Origin: Pararhizobium sp.
Lineage (GTDB): Bacteria; Pseudomonadota; Alphaproteobacteria; Rhizobiales; Rhizobiaceae
DNA: 64,000 nt
NCBI GenBank assembly: GCA_017794825.1
Contig: CP051237.1
Span: 3,740,501 to 3,804,500, forward strand
Reading direction: 5' to 3'
The notes under the pieces were generated by a model. That model ran no database searches. It had not been told where the DNA came from and worked only from the letters and a program-made list of their open reading frames with translations. Positions 44,835 through 53,946 of this stretch are shown one piece after another. A program made the position numbers and the translations under genes. How positions within the stretch are numbered: the first letter of the stretch is position 1; every line of letters begins with the position of its first letter.

Positions 44835-46366
44835 AGACCTGGACAAATCTTGGCGATCTCGTCGATCACGATGGTGGAATGGACTGCGTGGCTCTGATCG
44901 ACACCCGGACGGAGCCGGCGAAGATCTGGACTCATGCCGAAGTGGACGCGCTGGCGAATGGCGTCGCCAACTACCTCACCGGCCTGGGTCTGCAAAAGGG
45001 CGCATCTGTCGCCATCCTGTCGCTCAACAGGGCCGAATACGCAGTCTGCTATTTCGGGATCATGCGGGCCGGCTTCGTCGCGGTGCCTGTCAACACCAAG
45101 CAGCCGCCCGAAACGATCCGCTTCGTTCTGCAGGATTCAGAAACCGTATTCGCGTTTGTCGATACGATGGGCGCAGGCCTGATCACTGACGGCATGCCCC
45201 ATTTGAACTTCGACAGCGATGCGGCTGACAGCTTCGCTGAAGCGGTCAAACCCGGCGCATTCGAAACGGTCGACGTGGCGCCCGACGATATCGCGCAGAT
45301 TCTCTACACATCCGGCTCCACCGGCCGGCCGAAGGGCGTGGAACTCAGCCATCATTCGCAGATCTGGGCTCTTGAAGCCCGGTCGACCGGCGTGGCGACG
45401 CCCGAAGAGCGGGGCATTATCGCGCAGCCGCTGTTTCACATGAACGGGCTTTTCTCGCTGAAGACGACTTTCGCCAACAACGCATCGACAGTGCTGATGC
45501 CCAGCTTTGACGACAGAAAATATCTGAAGAACCTGTCCGAATTTGAAGTTACGGGCGTGACCGCAGTGCCGACCATGTTCGCGAGGCTTCTAAGGCACGA
45601 GGATCTGCTCGAAACCCTGGATTTCTCGAAGCTGACCAAGATTCTGCTCGGCTCCGCCCCGATGACGGAAGGTCTGGCGCAGCGAATCCAGTCCCGTTTC
45701 CCCAAGGCCTTCATGGGGTTTGGCTATGGCACGACAGAAGCGGGTCCGGCGATCTTCGGGCTCCACCCCGACGGGCTGCCCAATCCGCCGGTGACGCTTG
45801 GCTATCCGGTCGATCTTTCGATGGTGAAGCTGGTCGATGGGGCAAGCGAAGACGAAGGCGTGCTGATGATGAAGAATCCCAGCCTGATGGCCGGGTATCG
45901 CGGCATGCCGGAAAAGACCGCCTCCGTGTTCCGCGACGGCTGGTACTACAGCGGCGACGTGATGAAGCGAGACGAGAACGGGTTCTACTTCTTCGTCGGC
46001 CGGGCCGACGACATGTTCGTCTGCGCGGGCGAGAACATCTATCCCGGCGAGGTCGAGAAGATGCTGGAGACCCACCCGAAGATCCGCCAGGCCGTCGTTG
46101 TGCCGCTGGCCGACGAAGAACGCAGCCAGATGCCCGTCGCCTTCGTCGTGCCGGCTGAAGGCGCCTCTCTGACCGTGCAGGACGTCAAGGACTACGCCCT
46201 GAAGAACGGGCCGAGCTACCAGCATCCGCGCCGTGTGCTCTTCGCCGCGGAACTGCCGCTCGCGGGCACGAACAAGATTGACCGGCGGGCGCTGATCCAG
46301 AGAGCCGCTGCGCTTGAAGCCGAAGGCGGCTGGTCCGTCGCCGCCGAAGTCGGAGAAACAGCTTGA
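44831..46366 (+). CDS. AMP-dependent acyl-CoA synthetase / ligase
   Basis: The 511-residue ANL-family enzyme activates an acid to its CoA thioester. Motifs are ILYTSGSTGRPKGVEL, the core FGYGTTEAGPAIF, DGWYYSGDVMKRDENGFYFFVGR and the late PSYQHPRRVLFAAELPLAGTNKIDRRAL, the last with the catalytic lysine of the C-terminal domain (K in TNKID). It is nearer to medium-chain or aryl-acid ligases than to long-chain ones. It is coupled to both neighbours (ATGA and TTGA), so the importer cargo or its hydrolysis product is the probable substrate. Confidence 0.92.
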   Translation: MKTWTNLGDLVDHDGGMDCVALIDTRTEPAKIWTHAEVDALANGVANYLTGLGLQKGASVAILSLNRAEYAVCYFGIMRAGFVAVPVNTKQPPETIRFVLQDSETVFAFVDTMGAGLITDGMPHLNFDSDAADSFAEAVKPGAFETVDVAPDDIAQILYTSGSTGRPKGVELSHHSQIWALEARSTGVATPEERGIIAQPLFHMNGLFSLKTTFANNASTVLMPSFDDRKYLKNLSEFEVTGVTAVPTMFARLLRHEDLLETLDFSKLTKILLGSAPMTEGLAQRIQSRFPKAFMGFGYGTTEAGPAIFGLHPDGLPNPPVTLGYPVDLSMVKLVDGASEDEGVLMMKNPSLMAGYRGMPEKTASVFRDGWYYSGDVMKRDENGFYFFVGRADDMFVCAGENIYPGEVEKMLETHPKIRQAVVVPLADEERSQMPVAFVVPAEGASLTVQDVKDYALKNGPSYQHPRRVLFAAELPLAGTNKIDRRALIQRAAALEAEGGWSVAAEVGETA

Positions 46367-47127
46367 GCGCGGATTTCACGGGAAAGGTCGCCCTGGTAAC
46401 GGGCTCGAGCCGTGGCATCGGCCGGGAGATCGCCGTGGGTCTTGGACGTGGCGGCGCGCTGGTCGGCGTGCACTACTCGGGCAATGAGGACGCCGCACGC
46501 GAAACCCTGACCAGGATCGAGGCTGCAGGCGGGCATGGTTTCACCGTGCAGGCGAACCTTACCGACGCGGACGGGCCTGCGAAACTCGCCGACGCCTTTC
46601 TCGACAAGGTGGAGGCGGCGACCGGCGCGCGCGCCTTCGACATCCTGGTCAACAATGCGGGCGTGGGCGAACGTCTGACGCTCGAAGAGGTGGATCCGGC
46701 TACCTTCGACCGCGTCATGGGCGTCAATTTCCGTGCGCCCTTCTTCCTGATCCAGGCTTTGGCGCCGGCGCTGCGTGATGGCGGTCGAATCGTCAACACG
46801 TCTTCCATGGGCACCCGGATGGCTTTTCCCAAGATGGCGATCTATGCGCCCTCCAAGGCGGCGCTGGAATGCCTGACGGAACTGCTGGCCAATCACCTTG
46901 GTCCGCGGGGGATCACGGTCAACGCCATTGCGCCGGGCGCTACGGTCACCGACATGAACCGGCTGGACGAAGATCCCGAAAGGGCGCAGGCGACGGCCAA
47001 CACGATTGCTTTGCGTCGGGTCGGATACCCGGAGGATGTCGCCGCCGTTGCGCTGTTTTTGTGTTCGTCGGCCGGCGGTTGGGTTACTGGGCAATGCGTT
47101 GACGCTTCCGGCGGCCAACGGATCTGA
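46363..47127 (+). CDS. SDR-family oxidoreductase (FabG-like)
   Basis: The 254-residue Rossmann enzyme has the cofactor motif ALVTGSSRGIG, the LVNNAGVG segment and a complete catalytic YAPSK (Y-x-x-x-K). It likely interconverts a 3-ketoacyl and 3-hydroxyacyl intermediate, or oxidises a secondary alcohol. A TTG start at 46363 overlaps the ligase stop by 4 bp, with GGAG upstream. It is the last coupled gene of the operon, 67 bp before the Lrp gene. Confidence 0.9.
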   Translation: MSADFTGKVALVTGSSRGIGREIAVGLGRGGALVGVHYSGNEDAARETLTRIEAAGGHGFTVQANLTDADGPAKLADAFLDKVEAATGARAFDILVNNAGVGERLTLEEVDPATFDRVMGVNFRAPFFLIQALAPALRDGGRIVNTSSMGTRMAFPKMAIYAPSKAALECLTELLANHLGPRGITVNAIAPGATVTDMNRLDEDPERAQATANTIALRRVGYPEDVAAVALFLCSSAGGWVTGQCVDASGGQRI

Positions 47128-47194
47128 GGGGAACAGATCGGGGCGACCGAATTAAAAGACAGGCGACCCCGCGACGAATGGGAAGAGACGCATA

Positions 47195-47671
47195 ATGATT
47201 GACAATATTGACAAGAAGATACTGAGCCTGCTGCAGAAGGATTGCACACTTCCGGCGACCGAGATCGCCAGTCGCGTGGGTCTGTCGGCGACGCCTTGCT
47301 GGCGGCGAATTCAGAAGCTCGAGGAAGAGAATTTCATCCGCGCCCGCGTGGCGCTGCTGGACAGCGTGAAGCTGAATGTCGATGTAACCGCTTTCATCGC
47401 GGTCCGCACCAATCAGCACAACAGAGCCTGGCTCGACAAGTTCGAGAAGGCGGTTTCGGACATGAGCGAAGTTGTCGATTTCTTTCGGTTGAGCGGTGAC
47501 ATCGACTACCTGATCCGCGTCGCCTTGCCGAATATCAAAGCCTATGATGCGTTCTACAAGCGTCTGATCGAGAAAGTGGACTTGAGCGACGTGAACTGCA
47601 TGTTCGCCATGGAGACGATCAAATCCACGACCGAACTTCCCCTGCAGTACGCAGAAACCAAACAGCGCTGA
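47195..47671 (+). CDS. Lrp/AsnC-family transcriptional regulator
   Basis: The 158-residue regulator has an N-terminal helix-turn-helix (LPATEIASRVGLSATPCWRRIQKLEEENFI) and a C-terminal RAM (ligand-sensing, oligomerising) domain with DVTAFIAVRTNQ and SGDIDYLIRVALPNI. Lrp/AsnC proteins sense amino acids and often control adjacent catabolic operons. It directly follows the amide/acid operon and precedes the FAD oxidoreductase gene, so it is the probable regulator of both. GGAAGAG precedes the ATG. Confidence 0.93.
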   Translation: MIDNIDKKILSLLQKDCTLPATEIASRVGLSATPCWRRIQKLEEENFIRARVALLDSVKLNVDVTAFIAVRTNQHNRAWLDKFEKAVSDMSEVVDFFRLSGDIDYLIRVALPNIKAYDAFYKRLIEKVDLSDVNCMFAMETIKSTTELPLQYAETKQR

Positions 47672-47695
47672 AGCGTTCGCCGAGACTGACGACGG

Positions 47696-47712
47696 CGGCG
47701 TTCACGACGCCG
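47696..47712 (+). terminator. Short hairpin after the Lrp gene
   Basis: CGGCGT and ACGCCG pair as a 6-bp stem with a 5-nt loop, beginning about 25 bp after the stop codon. There is no T run, so termination is uncertain. Confidence 0.3.
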
Positions 47713-47802
47713 TGGTTGTGGACCATCCCGAATATATGAACATGTTTTGAATTTTGCTCCAGGGACCGGATTGCTGTCCGTGGCTGGAAGGGCTAATCGT
47801 CA

Positions 47803-49155
47803 ATGATTGCGAAGCAATCAGGTCCGACTGAGGCTACGAGAGTGTCATCGACAATGCCGGCGCAGCATATCTTTACAGAAGACTACAAGGACAGGCCTTA
47901 CTGGTGGGACGTCAGTCCTGCGCCGGAGGCGCCCGAGCAGGATCTTCCCGCCAGGACGGAAGTGGCGATCGTCGGCTCCGGCTATACAGGCGCGTGCGCG
48001 GCGATTGCGACGGCCCGGGGCGGGCGCGAGACGCTGGTCCTGGACGCGGAGCAGGTGGGGTGGGGCTGCAGCTCGCGCAACGGCGGACAGATCAGCAACA
48101 CGCTCAAGCCGTCGCTGTCTTCACTGACCCGGACATACGGCGCGGACCTTGCCCTCAAGATACTTCAGGAAGGCATGCGGTCGATGGAATTCGTGCGCGA
48201 CTTTATTGCGCAGGAAGAGATCGATTGCGATTTTCGACAAAACGGAAAGTTCTACGCCGCCCACAATCCCGCGCAATACGAAGCGATGGCGCGAAAATAC
48301 GCCAACCAGACCAAGGGGCTGGAGGTGGAGGCGCACATGGCGCCGCGCGCCGATCAGCGCAGCGAAATCGGATCGGACGCTTACTACGGGGGAGCCGTTC
48401 TGCCGGAGAATGCGGCGCTGGACCCGGCCAAGCTGCAGAACGGGCTTGTTGACCGCGCCAGGGCGGCCGGCGCCCGGTTCGTCTCCCATTGTCGCGTCGA
48501 AAACATCCGCCGCGAGGGCAAAGGGTTTCGGCTGCAGACAGCAAAAGGGCCGGTGCTCGCCAATGACGTGATCATCGCGACGAGCGGTTACACGGGCGCG
48601 GTGACGCCATGGCTGCGCCGACGCGTCATCCCGATCGGCAGCTATGTCATCGCCACGGAAGAGCTGCCGCGGGAAACCGTCCGCGAGATGTTTCCCCACG
48701 ACCGCATCGTCACGGATTCCCGCAAGGTCGTTTACTACTATCGCGCGTCGCCGGACGGACGACGGGTGCTGTTCGGCGGACGCGTTTCTCTGAAGGAGAC
48801 CGATCCGCGGGCAAGCGCGCCTCTGCTTCGCAAGGAACTGATTTCCCTCTTCCCGCAGATCAGCGATGTCCGGGTCAGCCATTCATGGATGGGTTTCGTC
48901 GATTTCACATTCGATTCCATGCCGCATGTCGGCAAGCATGACGGTATGTATTACGCCATGGGGTACTGCGGCTCAGGCATCGCGACGGCGACCTATCTCG
49001 GAATGAAGGCAGGCCAGAAGGTGCTGGGCAGCCCCGAAGGCGATACGCCGCTGGACAAGACCCGTTTCTCCACCCGGCCTTTCTATACGGGAAATCCGTG
49101 GTTTCTGTCCCAATCTATCCGCTATTACCGCTGGAAAGATGCGTCCGGAAAATAA
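47803..49155 (+). CDS. FAD-dependent amine/amino-acid oxidoreductase (DAO family, PuuB-like)
   Basis: The 450-residue flavoprotein has the dinucleotide-binding VAIVGSGYTGACAAIATARGG at about residues 53-73, the SSRNGGQISNTLKPSL segment typical of the PuuB/gamma-glutamylputrescine oxidase group, and a C-terminal YYAMGYCGSGIATATYLG for FAD binding. The family oxidatively deaminates amines or N-methylated amino acids. The start could be the ATG at 47803 or 47854; both give the same fold. Lying right after the Lrp gene, it may handle the amine or amino acid released by the M20 hydrolase. Confidence 0.88.
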   Translation: MIAKQSGPTEATRVSSTMPAQHIFTEDYKDRPYWWDVSPAPEAPEQDLPARTEVAIVGSGYTGACAAIATARGGRETLVLDAEQVGWGCSSRNGGQISNTLKPSLSSLTRTYGADLALKILQEGMRSMEFVRDFIAQEEIDCDFRQNGKFYAAHNPAQYEAMARKYANQTKGLEVEAHMAPRADQRSEIGSDAYYGGAVLPENAALDPAKLQNGLVDRARAAGARFVSHCRVENIRREGKGFRLQTAKGPVLANDVIIATSGYTGAVTPWLRRRVIPIGSYVIATEELPRETVREMFPHDRIVTDSRKVVYYYRASPDGRRVLFGGRVSLKETDPRASAPLLRKELISLFPQISDVRVSHSWMGFVDFTFDSMPHVGKHDGMYYAMGYCGSGIATATYLGMKAGQKVLGSPEGDTPLDKTRFSTRPFYTGNPWFLSQSIRYYRWKDASGK

Positions 49156-49217
49156 CAGAAGTAAAATAATTAATATATTTCAATAACTTATACTATATTC
49201 TCCGATGCTCCAGGGCA

Positions 49218-49372
49218 TCTGGGTTTGTTTCGGGATTCCGACATTCAACGCCGCCGCCGCGATCTGGCTTTGTTTCGGGAATCGGCGTTTTGCCGTTTTT
49301 CCTCAATCTGGGTTTGTTTCGGGATTCTGTGATTTTACAAGTTTTCCGCAATCTGGCTTTGTTTCGGGAATC
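49218..49372. repeat. Four-copy 21-bp repeat array, 44-45 bp period
   Basis: The 359-bp gap between the FAD oxidoreductase and the sulfatase contains four near-identical 21-mers at 49218, 49263, 49307 and 49352. Copies 1 and 3 are TCTGGGTTTGTTTCGGGATT followed by C; copies 2 and 4 differ by two bases (GGC for GGG, AATC for ATTC). Spacers are 23-24 bp and unlike each other, and the alternation suggests a pair that was duplicated. No coding frame fits the array throughout. It is not a CRISPR: repeats and spacers are too short and no cas genes are near. The rest of the gap shows nothing else. Confidence 0.85.
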
Positions 49373-49514
49373 CGGAATTTCCGCTTGCATGATGCGGCGG
49401 ACATCCGGTCGCGACGTGTTGCGAACGCAACCAGTCATAGCACGAATCGCCGGAAATTGCAGCTCGTTTGTTCCGTTTTTGTTTCTTGTTTTCGATCGGC
49501 GAGACCGGACTGCG

Positions 49515-51722
49515 CTATTCCGCCGCTTCCAGCACCATGGCGATTTCTTCCGCCGTAATGGATTCGTAGAAACGCATGACCACCCGGTCGAGCTCCGTGT
49601 CGGGGAAGGGGAAGGGCGCCTTGTAGGCGTCGCTCACGGGAATTCCGGCGTCCCTGCCGACGTCGAGGCCCCAGAAGGACAGATGGGTCGACACCAGGGG
49701 AATGCGGCGCTGACCGAGCCTTTTGCGGTTCGCGAACAGGATGGCGCTGGCGGAGTGGTCATCGGCGACATGGATCACAACACTGCAGCGATGAACCGGT
49801 TCGCCGGTCGGCGCGCTCAATGTGACGCGATCGCCAAGCCTGACATGCTCGAAATGCAGTTTTCCTTCCTTCATGTAGAAGGCGTAACCACCGTGGCGGT
49901 CGCCGCTGGCGACGAGAACGCCGCCCGGATGATCAGACCCGACCGGCTTCGAGAAATGCGCGGTGATTTCCATCGACCGCTCTGACGCCGTCACCATGCT
50001 GACCTGGGCCAGATGACCCTGACCGGGGTAGAGGGTGATCTCGTCGCGCGCCATCAGACCGTTGGGCTGTCGGAACTTGATGATATCGACCAGCGTCCGG
50101 TCGTCGAGCGGCCACACGTCGTTGGCGGCGGCTTCTTCGCTCCAGATCGCCCGCAGTCTTTCAAGCTGTTCCGGGTTCCTGTCGGCAACGTCTCTGGTTT
50201 CGGAGAAATCGTTGCTGGTGTCAAAGAGCGTCCATTCATCCTGGCCGTAGTCTTCTCCCATTTCATGCGCGGCGATCGCCTTCCAGCCGTCGGCGTAGAC
50301 CGCGCGCCTGCCGAACATTTCCCAGTATTGCACGCTTCTGGTCGAGGCGGCCGCGTCGGCGAAGGTGGCTGAGAAGTCCGCGCCGTCGAAATCCATGTCA
50401 AAAGTCTCGCCGCTGAGACCCAGCAGGGTCGGGGCGAGATCGACGACATGCAGGAACTGGTCGCGCACTTCGCCGGGATTTGCGATGCCCGCCGGCCAAT
50501 TGACGACAAGCGGCGAGCGCACGCCGCCCAGTTCGACATATTGCTTGTAGCGCCTGAAAGGCGTGTTTCCCGCCGTGGCCCAGCCTTGCGGATAATGCGC
50601 CGGACCTGCCAGTCCGCCGACATCGTCGAGCTTCGCCATCATCTCCTCGACCGTTTCCGGGCGACCGGAATAGGGGGCATTGGTGTCGACGGCGCCGTGG
50701 TCTCCGCCCTCGCGGCTTGCGCCATTGTCGGAGATGACGACGATGATCGTATCCTCGCGCATGCCGAGGCGCTCAAGTTCCGCCACCACGCGGCCAAGTT
50801 GCTCGTCGGCGTGTTCGAGGAAGCCGGCAAAAGCCGATTGAAGTCTCGTATAAACGGTCTTCTGGTCGTCGCTCAAAGTATCCCAGGCTGGCACTTCCGG
50901 ATTGCGCGGCGCGAGTTCGGTGTTTTCCGGCACGAGGCCGAGCGTCTTCTGACGGGCAAGCCGGTTTTCGCGAACCTTGTCCCAACCCTTCTCGAACAGC
51001 TCTACATAGGGGTCAATATAACGTCGCTCCACCTGGATCGGCGCATGCGTCGCGCCGAAGCAGATGTTGAGATAGACCGGTTCGTCGCCGCGGCAGCTTG
51101 CATGGTCGCGCAGATAGTGAATCGCCCGGTCGCAGAGATCCTCCGTCAGGTGATAGCCATCGCTCAGCGGCGGATCGATGGAGTGGTTGTCCTGGCACAG
51201 CTCCGGCGCATAGTGGTCCGTGCAGCCGCCGAGAAAGCCGTAGTAGCGATCGAAGCCGCGAGCGACCGGCCAGTTGGAAAACGGACCGGCCGGCGTGATC
51301 TCGTGGGCCGGCGTCAGGTGCCATTTGCCGATCATGTAGGCGCCGTAGCCGCGGTCCCTCAGCATCGCCGGCAGAAGCGGCGTATCCTGGGGAATGCTGC
51401 CGCGGCCATTCGGAAATCCGGTGTCGGTGTCGGCGAGACAGCGCATGCCGACCCGGTGATGGTTTTTGCCTGTCATCAGGCAGGCGCGGGTCGGTGAGCA
51501 CAGCGGCGTGACGTGGAAATTGGTGTAGCGCAGACCCTTGGCGGCGAGGGCGTCGATGGTCGGCGTTCTGATTTCCGAGCCGTAGCATCCAAAATCCGAC
51601 CAGCCGGTGTCATCGAAAACGACCGTGATGATGTTCGGCGATTTTCCTCTCCGCCTTTCGGGCCACCAGGGTTCCGATCCTTCGAAAGTCTCCGCGATTT
51701 TGCCCTTGAACTTCTCGGTCAC
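49515..51722 (-). CDS. Arylsulfatase (formylglycine-dependent sulfatase)
   Basis: The 735-residue sulfatase hydrolyses sulfate esters. The cysteine that is converted to formylglycine is C75 in LCSPTRACLMTG (CxPxR), and D37/D38 in VVFDDTGWSDFG are metal ligands; GKWHL supplies another active-site contact. It is longer than classical AtsA, with a C-terminal beta-rich part of about 200 residues. No signal peptide is obvious, suggesting a cytoplasmic enzyme that needs imported substrate. It is divergent from a LysR regulator and near an importer of the sulfonate/sulfate-ester type. No formylglycine-generating enzyme gene is in the window. Confidence 0.93.
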   Translation of the reverse strand: MTEKFKGKIAETFEGSEPWWPERRRGKSPNIITVVFDDTGWSDFGCYGSEIRTPTIDALAAKGLRYTNFHVTPLCSPTRACLMTGKNHHRVGMRCLADTDTGFPNGRGSIPQDTPLLPAMLRDRGYGAYMIGKWHLTPAHEITPAGPFSNWPVARGFDRYYGFLGGCTDHYAPELCQDNHSIDPPLSDGYHLTEDLCDRAIHYLRDHASCRGDEPVYLNICFGATHAPIQVERRYIDPYVELFEKGWDKVRENRLARQKTLGLVPENTELAPRNPEVPAWDTLSDDQKTVYTRLQSAFAGFLEHADEQLGRVVAELERLGMREDTIIVVISDNGASREGGDHGAVDTNAPYSGRPETVEEMMAKLDDVGGLAGPAHYPQGWATAGNTPFRRYKQYVELGGVRSPLVVNWPAGIANPGEVRDQFLHVVDLAPTLLGLSGETFDMDFDGADFSATFADAAASTRSVQYWEMFGRRAVYADGWKAIAAHEMGEDYGQDEWTLFDTSNDFSETRDVADRNPEQLERLRAIWSEEAAANDVWPLDDRTLVDIIKFRQPNGLMARDEITLYPGQGHLAQVSMVTASERSMEITAHFSKPVGSDHPGGVLVASGDRHGGYAFYMKEGKLHFEHVRLGDRVTLSAPTGEPVHRCSVVIHVADDHSASAILFANRKRLGQRRIPLVSTHLSFWGLDVGRDAGIPVSDAYKAPFPFPDTELDRVVMRFYESITAEEIAMVLEAAE

Positions 51723-51882
51723 GCCTTTGCTCCATTCTGTCGATCGGCCGCCGTGAACCCGTTCACCGCGATTGCGGGACGGATTGCCCCGGCCCAGATA
51801 ATTGACAAAGGGTCCCTGCGGGCCAATAGAATTATGACCGTCGCTAATTCCATTTGGTTATGACCCGGACGGATCGCATCCC

Positions 51883-52821
51883 GTGGCTTTCGAAGTACCA
51901 AACCTGACCTTGCTCCGGCATTTCGTCGCCGTCGCCGAAGACAACGGCATCACGCGGGCCTCCAAAAGGCTCAGAATCTCCCAGCCAGCGCTGTCCAAGA
52001 ACATCAGGAAACTGGAAGTGATGCTCGGCACCCGGCTGTTCGAGAGACATGCAAGCGGGACTGAACTGACCGAAGCCGGCCGCAGGTTCTTCAACCACGC
52101 CCAAACGATCGGGCTGGAATACGAGCATGCGCTGCAGGAAATCCAGAACGTCATCTCCGACCAGGAGTCGACGATCCGGCTCGGCACCGGACCGGTGTGG
52201 ACGTCGACAGTGGTGCCCGCGGCCCTGCCGCGCTTCCATCGCCGTTATCCGCGGCACCGGGTGATGATCCAGACCGGTTCGGTCGACCGGATGATCGAGG
52301 ATCTGCGCCTCGGACGGATCGATGTGTTCGCAGGCGCGCTCATCCGCCAGAACCAGTTTCCGGGTTATGTGCGCAAGTCGCTGACGAAGGCCAGGATGGC
52401 CATCATGTGCTCGCCGGACCATCCGCTCGCCAAGGTCGACGGTCCGATCGATCCTGTACGGATCGTCGAATACCCTTTCGTATCCTTCGTCGCCACGACC
52501 GACATCATGGAAATTCTGTCCGGGTTCCTGAAATCGATGGACGCGCCGCCGCCGCGCAACATGATCGAGACAAGCTCGATCTACGCCTGCGTCGAACTCG
52601 TCCGCTCAGGCGGCTACCTGTTTTTCGAATCGGAGATGATCGCAAGAAGTCCGATCGGAAGCGGCCTCAAGGTGCTCGACCTTCCGCAGACCGTCCACGA
52701 ATTCGACATGGGATTCGTGTATCGGAAGGGGCTGGACAGGCTGCCGCCCTTCAATGGCATCCTCACCGCGATGAAGGATGTGCTGGACGAGCATACGGCG
52801 ATACCCACGCCATTGGCCTGA
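51883..52821 (+). CDS. LysR-family transcriptional regulator
   Basis: The 312-residue regulator has the LysR helix-turn-helix (LTLLRHFVAVAEDNGITRAS then RISQPALSKNIRKLE) and a periplasmic-binding-like effector domain (IRLGTGPVWTSTV, RIDVFAGAL). The start is GTG at 51883; no in-frame ATG lies upstream. It is divergently placed with the arylsulfatase (160-bp gap) and is followed 113 bp later by the ABC importer, the standard position for an activator of both. Confidence 0.9.
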   Translation: MAFEVPNLTLLRHFVAVAEDNGITRASKRLRISQPALSKNIRKLEVMLGTRLFERHASGTELTEAGRRFFNHAQTIGLEYEHALQEIQNVISDQESTIRLGTGPVWTSTVVPAALPRFHRRYPRHRVMIQTGSVDRMIEDLRLGRIDVFAGALIRQNQFPGYVRKSLTKARMAIMCSPDHPLAKVDGPIDPVRIVEYPFVSFVATTDIMEILSGFLKSMDAPPPRNMIETSSIYACVELVRSGGYLFFESEMIARSPIGSGLKVLDLPQTVHEFDMGFVYRKGLDRLPPFNGILTAMKDVLDEHTAIPTPLA

Positions 52822-52934
52822 CATAACCAAGTGTAATGGCTATTGCGAGAAAAGATATGAGATGAATGGTCCCGCTCTCCACTAATGTGATTGGAAATTG
52901 AGCAATTCCTTCACTTGGCTAAAAGGAGAGCAAG

Positions 52935-53942
52935 ATGATTTCTCGCCGTCGACTTCTGTCTTTGACAAGCGCCGCCGCCGTGGCGACGATCGCCGCAGTT
53001 TCCCAAATGTCGTCGGCGGAAGCCGCAGACAAGGTCGTCAAGTTCCAGCTTGCCTGGCTGCCGAATTCGGCCGCCGCCGGAGAAATCGTCGCGCTGGAGA
53101 AAGGCTTCTTCAAGGACAAGGGACTGGACGTCGAGATACTTCCGGGCGGGCCGAGCACCAACACCGTTCAGGAAACGCTGGCCGGCGTTGCGACCATCGC
53201 GCACGCCTATGCGCCGCAGATCATGTACGCCGCCGACAAGGGCCTGCCGATCAAGTCTTTCGGAGCCTCCTTCCAGGTCGCGCCGCTGACTTTCTATTCG
53301 CTTGGCGAAAGCGGCGTCGAGTCGGTCGCCGACTGGAAAGGCAAACGCATCGGCGCCAGCCAGACCGGTCTGCCGCAGGTGAAGGCCCTGCTCGATCACA
53401 GCGGGCTGTCGATCGACGACATAACCTTCGTGCAGGCGCAGATACCGGCGCTGATGCAAGGGCAGGTGGACGTTGTCGCGTCATGGCCGACGAATCTCGC
53501 CACGCTCGAGCCCATCACCAGTCACCCCGGCGGATACAATACCCAGAGCATCTGGGACAACGGGCTTCAGTTTCAGTCCAACTACTACATCGCCACCACC
53601 GAGACGATCGAGAATGACAGCGCGACGCTTGCGGCGTTCCTCGAGGCTGTCGACATGGGGTGGTCCTACGTCGCCGACCATCCGGAAGAGGCGATCGAAA
53701 TCGTGACCGCCACGGCGGAGGGATTGCGGCCGGAAGCCGAGATGGCGGCCCTGAAGGTGACGCTTGACGGCGGTTATATCTACAATGAAGATACCGTCGA
53801 ATACGGTTTCGCGAATGTCGACAAGGACCGCTGGCAGCGCACCCTGGATCTCTACGCCAAGATCGGCGAGATCGGCGAACTGAAGACCGACGACGTCTTC
53901 GATTCCAGCATTCTCGACCAGACCGAGTTGACCAAGAGGTAG
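52935..53942 (+). CDS. Sulfonate/taurine-type ABC importer binding protein (NMT1/SsuA-like)
   Basis: The 335-residue exported protein has an N-terminal signal with an RRR stretch (MISRRRLLSLTSAAAVATIA, mature from about SAEAADK). The fold is of the SsuA/TauA/THI5-like group: VVKFQLAWLPNSAAAGEIVALEKGFFKDKGLDVEI, LIPALMQGQVDVVA, and ALEKGFF. The ligand is not determined by sequence; taurine, sulfonates, sulfate esters and pyrimidine precursors all use this fold. AGGAGAG precedes the ATG. Frames on other strands over this gene are shadows. Confidence 0.88.
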   Translation: MISRRRLLSLTSAAAVATIAAVSQMSSAEAADKVVKFQLAWLPNSAAAGEIVALEKGFFKDKGLDVEILPGGPSTNTVQETLAGVATIAHAYAPQIMYAADKGLPIKSFGASFQVAPLTFYSLGESGVESVADWKGKRIGASQTGLPQVKALLDHSGLSIDDITFVQAQIPALMQGQVDVVASWPTNLATLEPITSHPGGYNTQSIWDNGLQFQSNYYIATTETIENDSATLAAFLEAVDMGWSYVADHPEEAIEIVTATAEGLRPEAEMAALKVTLDGGYIYNEDTVEYGFANVDKDRWQRTLDLYAKIGEIGELKTDDVFDSSILDQTELTKR

Positions 53943-53946
53943 GATC

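Noticed and set aside
49218..49372. CRISPR array
   Set aside because: The repeats are 21 bp with alternating variants and spacers of only 23-24 bp; no cas genes and no leader-like region are near.
52898..53617. A plus-strand gene of 239 residues overlapping the sulfonate-type binding protein
   Set aside because: It is arginine-rich with no motif and shadows the true gene at 52935-53942, which has a signal peptide and ribosome site.
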